Positions 1 to 6,158 of a DNA stretch of 40,016 bases are shown here, one piece after another. This stretch comes from an uncultured Clostridia bacterium (GTDB lineage Bacteria > Bacillota > Clostridia > Oscillospirales > Ruminococcaceae). The translations under genes and the position numbers were made by a program. How positions within the stretch are numbered: position 1 is the first letter of the stretch; each line of letters begins with the position of its first letter. The notes below the pieces were generated by a model. That model worked only from the letters and a program-made list of their open reading frames with translations. It had not been told where the DNA came from and searched no databases. The stretch is taken from NCBI GenBank assembly GCA_947627985.1, contig CANQYD010000019.1, positions 1 through 40,016 of the forward strand, in the 5' to 3' direction.

Positions 1-378
1 ATTATAGCGGGTTTACAGGTCGCCGAGGATAAGTCTGCGCACAGGATTCAGGAGATAGTCGACGGCGCTCCGTATGCAGATTTCTACTGTACCGACGGGT
101 ATTTCGGATATTTAAGCGTGGTTTACCCGGGCAAGCACGTCTACAACTGCCATGACAAAAGCGACACTTTTACAGTGGAAAGCGTTAATGCGGACCTGCG
201 CGATTATATACCGCTGCTCAAGCGAAGAAGCAGGTGCTTTGCGAGGAGCATTGAAACCTTAAAGGCAGTCGTTGAAGTTTTTGTTGACGCATACAATAAA
301 TTCGGAATTGCAAAATTGATATATCGTGAGAAGTATCCAAAAGGAGAATTGCCCTTTGGACTGGTTGATTTTCTTTAA
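1..378 (+). CDS. IS1-family transposase, C-terminal part (5' end outside window)
   Basis: The reading frame is open from base 1 and ends at a TAA at 376-378, so only the last 125 codons are visible. The tail carries the pattern of the IS1 InsAB' DDE domain: a DGYFGY segment, then a TFTVESVNADLRDYIP stretch, then RRSRCFARSIETL and AYNKFG. In IS1 transposases the Asn-Ala-Asp-Leu-Arg and Arg-Cys-Phe-Arg-Ser motifs flank the last part of the catalytic core. No clear right terminal inverted repeat was found downstream; an R1 dispersed repeat starts about 30 bp later. Whether the element is intact cannot be judged because the left part is cut by the window edge. Confidence 0.85.
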   Translation: MIAGLQVAEDKSAHRIQEIVDGAPYADFYCTDGYFGYLSVVYPGKHVYNCHDKSDTFTVESVNADLRDYIPLLKRRSRCFARSIETLKAVVEVFVDAYNKFGIAKLIYREKYPKGELPFGLVDFL

Positions 379-410
379 TGTGGGCGGAATGGACACTTCC
401 ATAATGAAAA

Positions 411-527
411 GATGCGCTCGAAGCGAACGCATCAAGAAAACAGAGGTTAGAAATCAGATGTCAGAATTTCAAGGTATCGCCGTTGGCAACGGATTTAAAT
501 AATAATGAGGGCGATTTGTACACTCCC
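411..527 (-). repeat. Dispersed repeat R1, copy 1
   Basis: Read on the minus strand this matches 12421-12544 and 39847-39940 almost base for base: GGGAGTGTACAAA, then a CCCTCATTATT stretch, TCTGTCACC/GGTGA-like short hairpin, TTGAAATTCTGACATCTGAT and CTCTG, ending (copies 1 and 2) in a GCGTTCGCTTCG hairpin. It is intergenic and carries no ORF. It sits between the IS1 end and the toxin-antitoxin locus. Confidence 0.8.
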
Positions 528-586
528 ATAATGAAAAATGTGCCCGGGGAGGACACATCAAGGCGGTTGGAAGAAATTTGGCGGGA

Positions 587-615
587 TTGACATTTTATGG
601 CTGGTGCAATATTAT
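587..615 (+). promoter_or_regulatory. Second, upstream sigma-A-like promoter copy of the toxin locus
   Basis: TTGACA (587-592) and TATTAT (610-615) are separated by 17 bp. The block TTGACATTTTATGGC is repeated at 679, where the main toxin promoter lies, so this is a duplicated promoter copy about 92 bp upstream. It may be active or decaying; the transcript would run into the toxin gene. Confidence 0.5.
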
Positions 616-678
616 AGCCGGGGCGTCATGATAAGCGCAAAAGCTTGCTCATCGCGCTTCGCAATCAAAAACGAAAGA

Positions 679-707
679 TTGACATTTTATGGCGGGTGTG
701 ATATAAT
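679..707 (+). promoter_or_regulatory. Promoter of the small hydrophobic peptide gene
   Basis: A perfect TTGACA (679-684), 17-bp spacer and perfect TATAAT (702-707). The expected start point lies at about 714-715, where the transcript begins with GCAGAGAGCTG. The same 11 bases stand at the predicted start of the nearest minus-strand RNA (908 to 898), and a near copy at the second one. Confidence 0.8.
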
Positions 708-757
708 TCTCTTTGCAGAGAGCTGTGGCGGCGAAGCCCCGAAAGGGGGTATGCGCG

Positions 758-832
758 ATGAATGAGAATCTATACATCTTTTTGATTATTCTTCTCGTTT
801 TCTTAGAAATCATCCGTGAAATAAAAAAGTAA
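758..832 (+). CDS. 24-residue hydrophobic peptide, candidate type I toxin
   Basis: A very short gene: ATG at 758, TAA at 830-832. The ribosome binding site is AAAGGGGG (742-749), 8 bp before the ATG. The peptide has a short polar start (MNEN), a single run of about 15 Leu/Ile/Val/Phe residues able to cross a membrane, and a charged tail ending REIKK. This layout is that of type I toxins such as Fst, TxpA or Ldr, which depolarise the membrane; sequence identity to a named family is not claimed. Its own consensus promoter, a hairpin terminator immediately at the stop codon, and convergent minus-strand transcripts support expression and antisense control. An alternative ATG at 751 opens only four codons. 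It is too short for ordinary gene callers. Confidence 0.7.
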   Translation: MNENLYIFLIILLVFLEIIREIKK

Positions 833-907
833 CCGCCAGAGCTTGCCAATTCTGGGCGGTTGCTTTTTGCAATTAGTTTAGTTTAGGTTGAGCCGTTCAG
901 CTCTCTG
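821..907 (-). ncRNA. Candidate antitoxin RNA 1 (antisense to the toxin mRNA 3' end)
   Basis: Predicted from its promoter at 913-941 and the bidirectional terminator at 831-868, giving about 87 nt. The 5' end forms a small hairpin GAGC-UGAACG-GCUC; the 3' half is complementary to the last toxin codons and its terminator. This convergent arrangement with a shared terminator matches the Fst/RNA II (par) design of type I systems. Function is inferred. Confidence 0.65.
831..868. terminator. Bidirectional terminator between toxin mRNA and antisense RNA
   Basis: Arms AACCGCC (831-837) and GGCGGTT (855-861), followed on + by GCTTTTT and on - by ACTTTTTT. It therefore ends both the peptide mRNA and the first minus-strand RNA, so the two transcripts overlap over the whole hairpin. 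Confidence 0.8.
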
Positions 908-912
908 CTTAT

Positions 913-941
913 ATGATATCACATCTATTATGATTTGTCAA
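913..941 (-). promoter_or_regulatory. Promoter of candidate antitoxin RNA 1
   Basis: On the minus strand: TTGACA (941-936), 17-bp spacer ending TGTGA, TATCAT (918-913). The spacer end and -10 (TGTGATATxAT) are shared with the toxin promoter at 679-707, suggesting duplication and inversion of one promoter. Confidence 0.75.
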
Positions 942-944
942 TAC

Positions 945-1025
945 CCAAAAAATAACCGCCCAGCTCCGTCAAAAGCAACGGTTATTCTTTAATCCGTGAA
1001 TTTTGGTGAGCCGTACGACTCTCTG
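945..1025 (-). ncRNA. Candidate antitoxin RNA 2 (tandem copy)
   Basis: A second minus-strand unit just upstream of RNA 1. Its promoter is TTGACA (1059-1054), 17 bp, TATCAT (1036-1031). Its terminator has arms AATAACCG (951-958) and CGGTTATT (979-986), with six T after it on the minus strand (950-945). The transcript of about 80 nt begins with GCAGAGAGTCG, close to the RNA 1 start, and its terminator stem resembles that of the toxin mRNA, so pairing in trans is possible. Confidence 0.6.
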
Positions 1026-1030
1026 CTATT

Positions 1031-1059
1031 ATGATATCACATCTTTTATGATTTGTCAA
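1031..1059 (-). promoter_or_regulatory. Promoter of candidate antitoxin RNA 2
   Basis: TTGACAAATCATAA and TGTGATATCAT are identical to the RNA 1 promoter apart from a few spacer bases; -35 TTGACA and -10 TATCAT are 17 bp apart. Confidence 0.75.
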
Positions 1060-1129
1060 CCCCCAAATAAAAGCAACCCCCAAGCTTGCAGCCGGCGGTT
1101 GCTTTTTGTAAAATCGATGCGTTTATGCC
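1060..1129 (-). ncRNA. Third minus-strand RNA unit, more diverged
   Basis: Promoter TTGACA (1164-1159), 17 bp, TATCAT (1141-1136). The transcript ends at a hairpin with arms AAAAGCAACC (1069-1078) and GGTTGCTTTT (1098-1107), homologous to the terminators of the other two units, but the T run below it is broken. It lacks the GCAGAGAG start box. It could be an older antitoxin copy that is losing function. Confidence 0.45.
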
Positions 1130-1135
1130 GCAATT

Positions 1136-1164
1136 ATGATACCGCGTTCCGGCTGAATTGTCAA
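1136..1164 (-). promoter_or_regulatory. Promoter of third minus-strand RNA unit
   Basis: Minus strand TTGACA (1164-1159) and TATCAT (1141-1136), spacer 17 bp. Only the two hexamers are conserved with the other two units. Confidence 0.55.
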
Positions 1165-1300
1165 TACAAAATATCTGAAATCTTCAAAAAATTTCTTGAA
1201 ATCCCGGGAAAGATCATCTTTTCGCCGGGGTCTTGTCAATCTGTCTAAAAATTCTCAAAATCCGCCGTATGATTTTTTGCCCCGAAATTGCCTTCGGGGC

Positions 1301-1328
1301 TTGACAAAAACGCTCGGAGGAGTATAAT
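1301..1328 (+). promoter_or_regulatory. Promoter of the ACT protein/hom operon
   Basis: TTGACA (1301-1306), 16-bp spacer, TATAAT (1323-1328). Directly upstream is an inverted repeat GCCCCGAA/TTCGGGGC (1279-1300). The leader to the start codon at 1386 is about 50 nt. Confidence 0.8.
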
Positions 1329-1385
1329 TGTTCTTGGACCAAGTACAGATGTCTTTATGACAAAAACTTATTTTGGGAGGTTTTT

Positions 1386-1826
1386 ATGTCCGATAAGGAA
1401 TTTGTCGTCGTCAGCTCCGACGTTCTGCCGGAGGTCGTGATAAAGGTCATCGAAGCCAAAAGACTGCTTGCGCAGGGCGTTTGCAGGACCTCCACCGAGG
1501 CTTGCCGGGCTGCCGGGGTCTCCCGAAGCGCCTACTACAAATACAAGGATTCGGCGTTTTTGTATTCCGAGAAATCCGACGAGCGGATCGTGACGTTCTG
1601 TCTGGTGCTTTCGGACCGCGCGGGGATACTTGCCGAGGTGCTCAGCGAGATATATCGCCTCGACGCGAATATTCTGACGATCAACCAGAATATCCCGATC
1701 GATTCTGCCGCAACGGTCATGATAACGCTTCGGCTCAACGATTCCTCCATCGAGCCGGGTGGGGTCATGAAATCGCTCGCGAAAATTTCCGGGGTCGCGA
1801 GCGTCAAGATAATCTCCGGAAAATAA
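1386..1826 (+). CDS. pheB: UPF0735 family ACT domain-containing protein (PheB-like)
   Basis: 146 residues, the usual length of the UPF0735/PheB family. Residues about 10-58 contain the conserved stretch in which a residue pattern GVSRSAYYKYKD closes a helix-turn-helix-like region; residues about 67-146 form an ACT domain (SDRAGILAEVLSEIY, then NILTINQ). ACT domains bind amino acids, here probably to sense threonine or a related product, but the precise role of the family is not known. The start is supported by GGGAGG (1375-1380) five bases upstream. The gene lies 18 bp before homoserine dehydrogenase and shares its promoter, an arrangement common in Clostridia and Bacilli. Confidence 0.9.
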   Translation: MSDKEFVVVSSDVLPEVVIKVIEAKRLLAQGVCRTSTEACRAAGVSRSAYYKYKDSAFLYSEKSDERIVTFCLVLSDRAGILAEVLSEIYRLDANILTINQNIPIDSAATVMITLRLNDSSIEPGGVMKSLAKISGVASVKIISGK

Positions 1827-1844
1827 TTTTGAAAGAGGCTGCTT

Positions 1845-3089
1845 ATGAGCGTATCAAAGATTGCAATAATCGGCTTCGGCGTGGTCGGAAGCGGCACCGT
1901 CGAGCTTTTCTATAAAAACAAGGAGCTGATCGAGAAGCGAAGCGGTCGGCAGATGGATATCAAGTGGATATGCGATCTGCGCGACTTCCCGAACTCTCAG
2001 TTTAAGGACAAATTCACCAAGAATTTTGAGGATATTTTAAACGACCCCGAGATCAGCGTCGCCGCGGAGATGATCGGCGGGAAGACGCTCGCGTATGAAT
2101 ACACCAAAAAACTCCTCTCAAGAGGGGTGAGCGTCGTCACCTCAAACAAGGAGCTTGTCGCATACCACGGCGCCGAGCTGATTAGGCTTGCGAAAGACAA
2201 TCACTGCAACTACTTTTTTGAAGCCTCGGTAGGCGGTGGGATACCGATAATCCGACCTCTTCATCAGTGCCTTGCGGCTAATCGGATCGAGAGGATCGCC
2301 GGCATTTTAAACGGCACGACGAATTATATTTTAACCAAGATGATCTACGACCAGGTCTCCTTTGAGCAGGCTCTTGCCGACGCTCAGAGGCTCGGATATG
2401 CCGAACAGGATCCGACTGCCGATATCGACGGCGCCGACGCCTGCCGTAAGCTCTGCATTTTGGGTTCACTTGCGTTCGGGAAGCATATTTATCCCGAATA
2501 CGTCCACTGCTCGGGTATAAGAAACATCACTCTCGACGACGTCGAATACGTCGCCAACGCGGGCTATGCGGTCAAGCTGATCGGTCTTATCGACAAGACG
2601 GATAAAGGGCTTGTGGCGACGGTGTGCCCGAGGCTCGTCAGCATATCCAACCCGCTTTCGGGGGTCAACGACGTCTACAACGCGATAATGATAACCGGCG
2701 ACAGCGTCGGCGACACTCTCTTCTACGGTCGCGGTGCCGGCAAGCAGGCGACCGCCTCGGCTGTGGTTGCCGATATCATCGACGCGGTGAAGCATGAAAA
2801 CGCCGACATCGCCTCACTTACATGGGAGGACAGCGAGAACCGCGACTTCATTCTTCCCTACAAGACCGCCGACGTCAGGGTCTATGTGCGGGTCAGCTCG
2901 CCCGAAGCCGACAGCCTCAAAGGTCTCATCACGACGCTGTTCGGGTATGTCGACTTTATCCCGAGAAAACACCGCACCGAAGGCGAGCTTGCCTTCATCA
3001 CCCCGGCTATCGAGGAGTACCAGATAGATAAAAAACTTGCGCTATTGTCGGAGCATGCCGACGTGATGAGAAAAATCAGATTGCTGTAA
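1845..3089 (+). CDS. hom: Homoserine dehydrogenase
   Basis: Reduces aspartate semialdehyde to homoserine with NAD(P)H, the branch point to threonine and methionine. 414 residues, the length of the monofunctional enzyme with a C-terminal ACT domain. The Rossmann motif GFGVVGSG is at residues 10-17, the SNKELVAYHG segment near residue 100, and the substrate region GGGIPIIRPL and LNGTTNYILT follow. Residues about 345-414 (VRVYVRVSSPEADSLKGL onward) are the regulatory ACT domain that usually binds threonine. The start has AAAGAGG upstream. It is second in the operon after the PheB-like gene. No thrB, thrC or lysC is next to it; the following 110 bp contain short GATAGAAGATAGAGA repeats and no clear terminator. 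Confidence 0.97.
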   Translation: MSVSKIAIIGFGVVGSGTVELFYKNKELIEKRSGRQMDIKWICDLRDFPNSQFKDKFTKNFEDILNDPEISVAAEMIGGKTLAYEYTKKLLSRGVSVVTSNKELVAYHGAELIRLAKDNHCNYFFEASVGGGIPIIRPLHQCLAANRIERIAGILNGTTNYILTKMIYDQVSFEQALADAQRLGYAEQDPTADIDGADACRKLCILGSLAFGKHIYPEYVHCSGIRNITLDDVEYVANAGYAVKLIGLIDKTDKGLVATVCPRLVSISNPLSGVNDVYNAIMITGDSVGDTLFYGRGAGKQATASAVVADIIDAVKHENADIASLTWEDSENRDFILPYKTADVRVYVRVSSPEADSLKGLITTLFGYVDFIPRKHRTEGELAFITPAIEEYQIDKKLALLSEHADVMRKIRLL

Positions 3090-3202
3090 GCTTATGAGGA
3101 TAGAAGATAGAGAAATAGAAGATAGAGATGTTTGACGGGGCTTTGTGATACAAATATAAATTTGAAGCCGCAGTGAATATCATAATCAGCTGACAAATTA
3201 TC

Positions 3203-3231
3203 TTGACATTTTCCCGAATATATGTTACAAT
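3203..3231 (+). promoter_or_regulatory. Promoter upstream of the Mn2+ riboswitch
   Basis: TTGACA (3203-3208), 17-bp spacer, TACAAT (3226-3231). The expected start at about 3238 places the riboswitch at the very 5' end of the transcript. Confidence 0.8.
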
Positions 3232-3239
3232 ATAGTGAC

Positions 3240-3328
3240 AATAAGGGAGTAGTTGGCGCGAAAGCGTTACCTTGCCAACAATCGCGGCGGGAGACCGTCT
3301 GGCTCGGTTATAAACAATGAGACTTATT
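3240..3328 (+). promoter_or_regulatory. yybP-ykoY manganese riboswitch (transcriptional ON type)
   Basis: The family's hallmark GGGAGUAG loop is at 3245-3252, followed by a TTGGC/GCCAA stem and by a GAGACUU close at 3319-3325. The P1 stem is AATAAG (3240-3245) with CTTATT (3323-3328). The 3' strand of P1 is also the 5' strand of the terminator at 3320-3355, so Mn2+ binding should stabilise P1 and allow read-through. The downstream gene is a cation antiporter, as expected for this class (mntP, TerC, cation ATPases and exchangers are typical targets). The match is by eye; a covariance search would settle it. Confidence 0.8.
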
Positions 3329-3355
3329 TGCCTGCGGGCAGATGAGTCTTTTTTT
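3320..3355 (+). terminator. Riboswitch expression-platform terminator
   Basis: Stem AGACTTATTTGCC (3320-3332) against GGCAGATGAGTCT (3337-3349) with a short loop, followed by seven T (3349-3355). It overlaps the P1 3' strand at 3320-3328, making aptamer and terminator mutually exclusive. Confidence 0.85.
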
Positions 3356-3382
3356 GTACTCCCAAAGAAAGAGGTAAAAAAT

Positions 3383-4375
3383 ATGTCAATCTGGCTACAC
3401 TTTTTCCTGTTTGCCGTCGGGATCGTCCTGATCGTCAAAGGCGGGGACTTCTTTGTAGATTCGGCTTCCTACATCGCCGAGATTTCCGGAATTCCGAAAT
3501 TCATCGTAGGCGCTACCATCGTCTCCTTGGCGACGACGATGCCGGAGATGCTCGTGTCGGTGATGGCTTCATTTCAGGGCGCGGCTTTAGGCGATACCCC
3601 CGAAGCTGCCGGCAAATATTCGATGGCTGTCGGAAACGCGATAGGCTCCGTGACCGCTAATACGGGACTGATACTTGCGATCGGCATCATCTTCATGTCC
3701 ATCGCCGTGACGAGAAAGAAATACCTTGTCAAGAGCCTTCTTCTGATAGCCGCGGTGACGGCGGTCTGGCTGGGCTGCCTCTCCGGAAAGCTCTCGATAA
3801 TTGCGAGCGTGATCCTTCTGTTGATATTTGCGATATTTGTCGCCGAGAACATCAAGTCCGCCAAAACCGACGCCTCGGACGCCTCCGAGCGCCCGGAATT
3901 TGTCAGAAAAGACTTCATCATCAAGATTGTGCTATTTATTGTCGGCGCAATCATGCTGGTGATCGGTTCCGATCTTCTTGTAGATCACGGCACCCCCATC
4001 GCGCAGTTCTTCCATGTTCCCGACGGGATAATCGCGGTGACGATGATCGCGATCGGCACGTCTTTGCCGGAGCTCGTCACGACGGTGACGGCAATCGTCA
4101 AGAAGCAGTCGAGCCTTTCGGCGGGAAATATCATCGGCGCCAACATCATCGACCTGACGCTTATCTTGCCTTTGAGTTCTCTTGTCTCGGGCGGCAAACT
4201 CACCATCGATTCGCAGGGGCTGACCTACGACATGCCGGCGTGCCTCATCGTGACGCTCATCGCGATGCTGCCGACCATCATCACCGAAAAATTTCACAAA
4301 TGGCAGGGCGCTCTGCTGCTCGTCGCATATGCCGCGTATCTCTTCCTGACGATAAGCGCGGGGAAGGGGATATAA
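3383..4375 (+). CDS. Calcium/sodium antiporter (CaCA family, YrbG-like), riboswitch-controlled
   Basis: 330-residue integral membrane protein of about ten hydrophobic segments arranged as two halves. Each half carries the CaCA alpha-repeat signature: GATIVSLATTMPEM at residues 43-56 and AIGTSLPELVTT near residue 220; the acidic residues in these repeats bind the cation. A soluble loop (KSAKTDASDASERPEF) separates the halves. The frame is open from an ATG at 3317 inside the riboswitch terminator, but AAAGAGG (about 3367-3373) supports the start at 3383. Because the leader is a Mn2+ riboswitch, the physiological substrate may be Mn2+ or another divalent cation exported when in excess; this is inference. 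The next gene starts 3 bp after the stop and is probably co-transcribed. Confidence 0.92.
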   Translation: MSIWLHFFLFAVGIVLIVKGGDFFVDSASYIAEISGIPKFIVGATIVSLATTMPEMLVSVMASFQGAALGDTPEAAGKYSMAVGNAIGSVTANTGLILAIGIIFMSIAVTRKKYLVKSLLLIAAVTAVWLGCLSGKLSIIASVILLLIFAIFVAENIKSAKTDASDASERPEFVRKDFIIKIVLFIVGAIMLVIGSDLLVDHGTPIAQFFHVPDGIIAVTMIAIGTSLPELVTTVTAIVKKQSSLSAGNIIGANIIDLTLILPLSSLVSGGKLTIDSQGLTYDMPACLIVTLIAMLPTIITEKFHKWQGALLLVAYAAYLFLTISAGKGI

Positions 4376-4378
4376 TTC

Positions 4379-4990
4379 ATGAAATTTCATTATATGGGAA
4401 AATATAGCGGCAATCCCGACGATCTCCCGACCCGAGCCCACGAGCCGGGTAATGTACCCTTCAAGGAACCCTCAGCCGAGAAGCTGCCGATCGTCATGAA
4501 CGCGATGTCGTTTGTGATAACCGCCGCCATGATCGTCCCGGTGTTCGTGTTCGGAATGAGCTATTTAAGGGATTTTATCACCGGGTACGGGGTTTTGCCG
4601 TTCATGCTGATCTTCATCGGCGTCTGCCTTTTCGGCTCGATTCTTGCAATCTTCCCACACGAATTTCTACACGCGACCTGCTTTTCGGGCGACGTCTACA
4701 TGTACACAAATCTTAAGCAGGGGATGTGTTTTGTGGTCGGTCCCGAGCTGTTTTCAAAGCCGAGATTTGTTCTGATGTGCATGCTGCCGAACCTTATTTT
4801 AGGGATAATTCCCTACGTCGTTTGGATAATTTTTCCGAATCTTTGGTACCTCGGAATTTGGGGCGCGATGGCTTCGGGAATGGGCGCGGGGGATTATCTG
4901 AACGCCTTCAACGCCCTCACGCAGATGCCCAAGGGCGCGAGGACGTATTTGCATGGGCTGGGGAGTTTTTGGGTGCGGGAGGAGAAATAA
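4379..4990 (+). CDS. DUF3267-type membrane zincin-like protein
   Basis: 203 residues with four hydrophobic segments. An HExxH zinc motif lies at His94-Glu95-His98 (PHEFLHATCF) at the end of the second segment, and a GMGAGDYLNAFN stretch near residue 170 supplies an Asp, as in the DUF3267 'putative zincin peptidase' family. Such proteins resemble site-2-type intramembrane metalloproteases, but no substrate is known. It follows the antiporter by 3 bp, so it is likely under the same Mn2+ riboswitch. GGGGAAGGGG upstream can serve as the ribosome binding site. The link of a metalloprotease-like protein to Mn2+ control is noted as a finding. Confidence 0.82.
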   Translation: MKFHYMGKYSGNPDDLPTRAHEPGNVPFKEPSAEKLPIVMNAMSFVITAAMIVPVFVFGMSYLRDFITGYGVLPFMLIFIGVCLFGSILAIFPHEFLHATCFSGDVYMYTNLKQGMCFVVGPELFSKPRFVLMCMLPNLILGIIPYVVWIIFPNLWYLGIWGAMASGMGAGDYLNAFNALTQMPKGARTYLHGLGSFWVREEK

Positions 4991-5102
4991 ATCTGCGGGG
5001 CTGTGCAGTAGTCAACAAAAATCGTACACAAATTTCAGAAATCATAATAAGAAAATTGTGAATTATACCTCGCCTCGCAGACCGTCTCTTTCCAAAGCGC
5101 GC

Positions 5103-5131
5103 TTGCAATCTTGCCACGTTAGTGATATAAT
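5103..5131 (+). promoter_or_regulatory. Promoter of the M23 peptidase gene
   Basis: TTGCAA (5103-5108), 17-bp spacer, TATAAT (5126-5131). The leader to the ATG at 5156 is short and contains the ribosome binding site GAAAGGGGG. Confidence 0.7.
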
Positions 5132-5155
5132 ATCCCCAACGAAAGGGGGTCTTCC

Positions 5156-6148
5156 ATGAAAAAATTCATAGCTATACTTATTGCGTGCACGCTTGTTCTT
5201 TTGGTCGCGTCTTTTGACGTTGCTGCCGCTGAGACTTTCGGAATCGTTTCGGGCGGGGTATATACTCTCACCTGCGGCGGGAAAAATCTCACCGTCTCCG
5301 CCGACAAAAACGGCGCGGCAGTATCTGCCAATGCGCCCGACAGCTCATGGGCTCAGAGATTTGTTCTGCGGTATGATTCCTCCGAAAACGCCTACCGCAT
5401 TTATACTATGCTCAGCGAAAACGGGCGCAGGCGTGTGCTCGACATCATCAAAAAGAACAGAAAAGTTGCCGCGGGTTGTTCGGCAGATATTTATAATCCC
5501 GTCGATCCCGCGGCGCAGCTGTTTAATATAATTAAGCTTACAAACGGTAAATTCAGGATTTCTCCCAAATCAAATCCTAATGTTGCGCTGACTTTTTCGG
5601 CAAGCGGAGCGTCGGTAGAAACCTGCGGGAGAAGCGTTCCCGCGGCATTTCAGTGGGAAATAAAATCGGTCACCGATTGGCAGTATATGTTTATCACTTC
5701 CGGGCAGATTGCAACGACTTTGAGCGAGAGGTTCGGCGCTCCGAGGGTCGAGGGCTCGTCTCGGCACAAAGGCCTCGATATTGTCGCCGAAAGACGCGGC
5801 AAAATCAAGGGATATACACTTTCGTCCGTTGCCGACGGCGCCGTGCTTTACGAGGGATACAGCAAAACTGCAGGTAATTTCATCGCCATTAAACTCAGCG
5901 ACGGCTTCACGGTTCGCTATCTGCACATGATGAGCCGCAGTCCGAAAAATACTAAAAATGCGGTCAAAAAGGGCGAATACATAGGAAATGTGGGGACTTC
6001 CGGCAATTCAACCGGATATCATTTGCACTTCGACTGCAACACAATCGGCGCTTACCGCGGCGGGGAGAATTCTAAAACGGTAAATTACAGCACCTGCGTT
6101 GACCCGGCGCCGTTCTTCCCGGGGATCAAATTCACAACAAGGCGTTGA
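5156..6148 (+). CDS. Secreted M23 family metallopeptidase with ricin-type lectin-like N-terminal domain
   Basis: 330 residues. A signal peptide (MKKF, then a hydrophobic run to about residue 25) precedes a beta-trefoil-like region at about residues 30-170 (GVYTLTCGGKNLTV, RRVLDIIKKN, AAQLFNIIK), which resembles the RICIN lectin fold. The C-terminal 145 residues are the peptidoglycan endopeptidase: RHKGLDIVA gives zinc ligands His204 and Asp208, and the HxH motif is His289-Leu-His291 (YHLHFD). All metal ligands of an active LytM-type enzyme are present. It is predicted to cut or bind cell-wall material outside the membrane. The following lipoprotein gene starts 10 bp after the stop and has its own GGAGG. 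Confidence 0.9.
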   Translation: MKKFIAILIACTLVLLVASFDVAAAETFGIVSGGVYTLTCGGKNLTVSADKNGAAVSANAPDSSWAQRFVLRYDSSENAYRIYTMLSENGRRRVLDIIKKNRKVAAGCSADIYNPVDPAAQLFNIIKLTNGKFRISPKSNPNVALTFSASGASVETCGRSVPAAFQWEIKSVTDWQYMFITSGQIATTLSERFGAPRVEGSSRHKGLDIVAERRGKIKGYTLSSVADGAVLYEGYSKTAGNFIAIKLSDGFTVRYLHMMSRSPKNTKNAVKKGEYIGNVGTSGNSTGYHLHFDCNTIGAYRGGENSKTVNYSTCVDPAPFFPGIKFTTRR

Positions 6149-6158
6149 CGGAGGTTTT

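Noticed and set aside
538-765. 75-codon frame upstream of the small peptide gene
   Set aside because: It spans two promoter copies and overlaps the peptide start in another frame; no ribosome binding site.
1279-1300. Hairpin GCCCCGAA/TTCGGGGC as a terminator
   Set aside because: No T run follows it on either strand; it abuts the -35 box of the ACT/hom promoter and is only noted there.
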